DNA of 64,000 nt. Source: Acinetobacter lanii. GTDB lineage: Bacteria; Pseudomonadota; Gammaproteobacteria; Pseudomonadales; Moraxellaceae. Under the pieces are notes generated by a model. That model searched no databases and was not told where the DNA came from. It saw only the letters and a program-made list of their open reading frames with translations. Below are positions 63,818 through 64,000 of this stretch, one piece after another. The translations under genes and the position numbers were made by a program. The first letter of the stretch is position 1. Every line of letters begins with the position of its first letter. The stretch spans positions 1 through 64,000 of the forward strand of contig NZ_CP049916.1 in assembly GCF_011578285.1 (NCBI RefSeq), written 5' to 3'.

Positions 63818-64000
63818 GCTGGCTCCTGAGATTTAACCTCTTTCTTCGCCTCATCTGCCACGTAGTTATTCGCTACGATTTCACCAAATGGACCCGTTAA
63901 ATTCGGTTGTGCCAATTTTTCACGTGTTTCTAAGGGTAGAAGTGGGAACACCAATTCAGCAAAACGAATTGATTCTTCGAGGTGTGGATAGCCTGAGAAG
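63814..64000 (-). CDS. ssuD: Alkanesulfonate monooxygenase SsuD, C-terminal part
   Basis: Only the last 61 codons lie in the window. They read [20 protein letters not shown] and then [11 protein letters not shown], which match the end of SsuD, the FMNH2-dependent enzyme that releases sulfite from alkanesulfonates. The gene continues beyond base 64000. The stop codon overlaps the ssuC start (ATGA at 63814-63817), so the two are coupled. The C-terminal extension [14 protein letters not shown] is Lys-rich and longer than in E. coli. Confidence 0.9.
   Translation of the reverse strand, partial: FSGYPHLEESIRFAELVFPLLPLETREKLAQPNLTGPFGEIVANNYVADEAKKEVKSQEPA

Overview
The window looks like the replication-origin end of an Acinetobacter chromosome (Gammaproteobacteria, Moraxellaceae). 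The evidence is the dnaA-dnaN-recF-gyrB order starting 100 bases into the window, AT-rich coding DNA, an Acinetobacter-like 16S rRNA, and a type VI secretion (T6SS) locus of the Acinetobacter type carrying a TagX-like peptidase and an AsaA-like protein. I do not assign a species. No insertion sequence, prophage, integron or CRISPR array was seen.

Layout: 1-6374 replication genes. 6574-10158 three tandem paralogous periplasmic solute-binding proteins of the AdeT1/2 type, each followed by its own hairpin. 10302-14817 erpA, an epoxide-hydrolase-like enzyme, a tandem 59-base hairpin repeat array with nearby DnaA boxes, then anmK and tyrS transcribed divergently. 14982-20294 a yheS-type ABC-F gene, a small membrane protein, and dnaK and grpE, each behind a recognisable heat-shock promoter. 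20295-22088 a sparse region with an orphan terminator (candidate small RNA) and two small lipoproteins. 22280-24182 an HSL-type esterase and an exported cyclophilin. 24319-30124 a complete rrn operon (16S, tRNA-Ile, tRNA-Ala, 23S, 5S).

30437-53221 is a T6SS locus in two divergent arms around a 400-base AT-rich control region. The left arm runs clpV-tssA-tssK-tssL-membrane protein-tagX. The right arm runs asaA-like, tssB, tssC, hcp, tssE, tssF, tssG, a two-TM protein, tssM, tagF, tagN, PAAR and a small exported four-cysteine protein. TssB/C form the sheath, Hcp the tube, PAAR the tip, TssE/F/G/K the baseplate, TssL/M the membrane complex and ClpV the recycling ATPase. No vgrG, tssJ or obvious toxin gene is present. 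Near-identical terminators in the same orientation bracket the locus.

53474-64000 holds an FMN reductase, the ribF-ileS-lspA-fkpB operon, a TDT-family transporter, a small nucleosidase, a TetR regulator and the ssuD(partial)-ssuC-ssuB alkanesulfonate genes.

The observations most worth following are the orphan small-RNA-like terminator whose loop is exactly CCUCC, the 59-base array whose stems vary by compensatory changes, the DnaA-box/AT-rich cluster beside it, the repeats bracketing the T6SS, and the exported cysteine-rich protein behind the bare PAAR gene.
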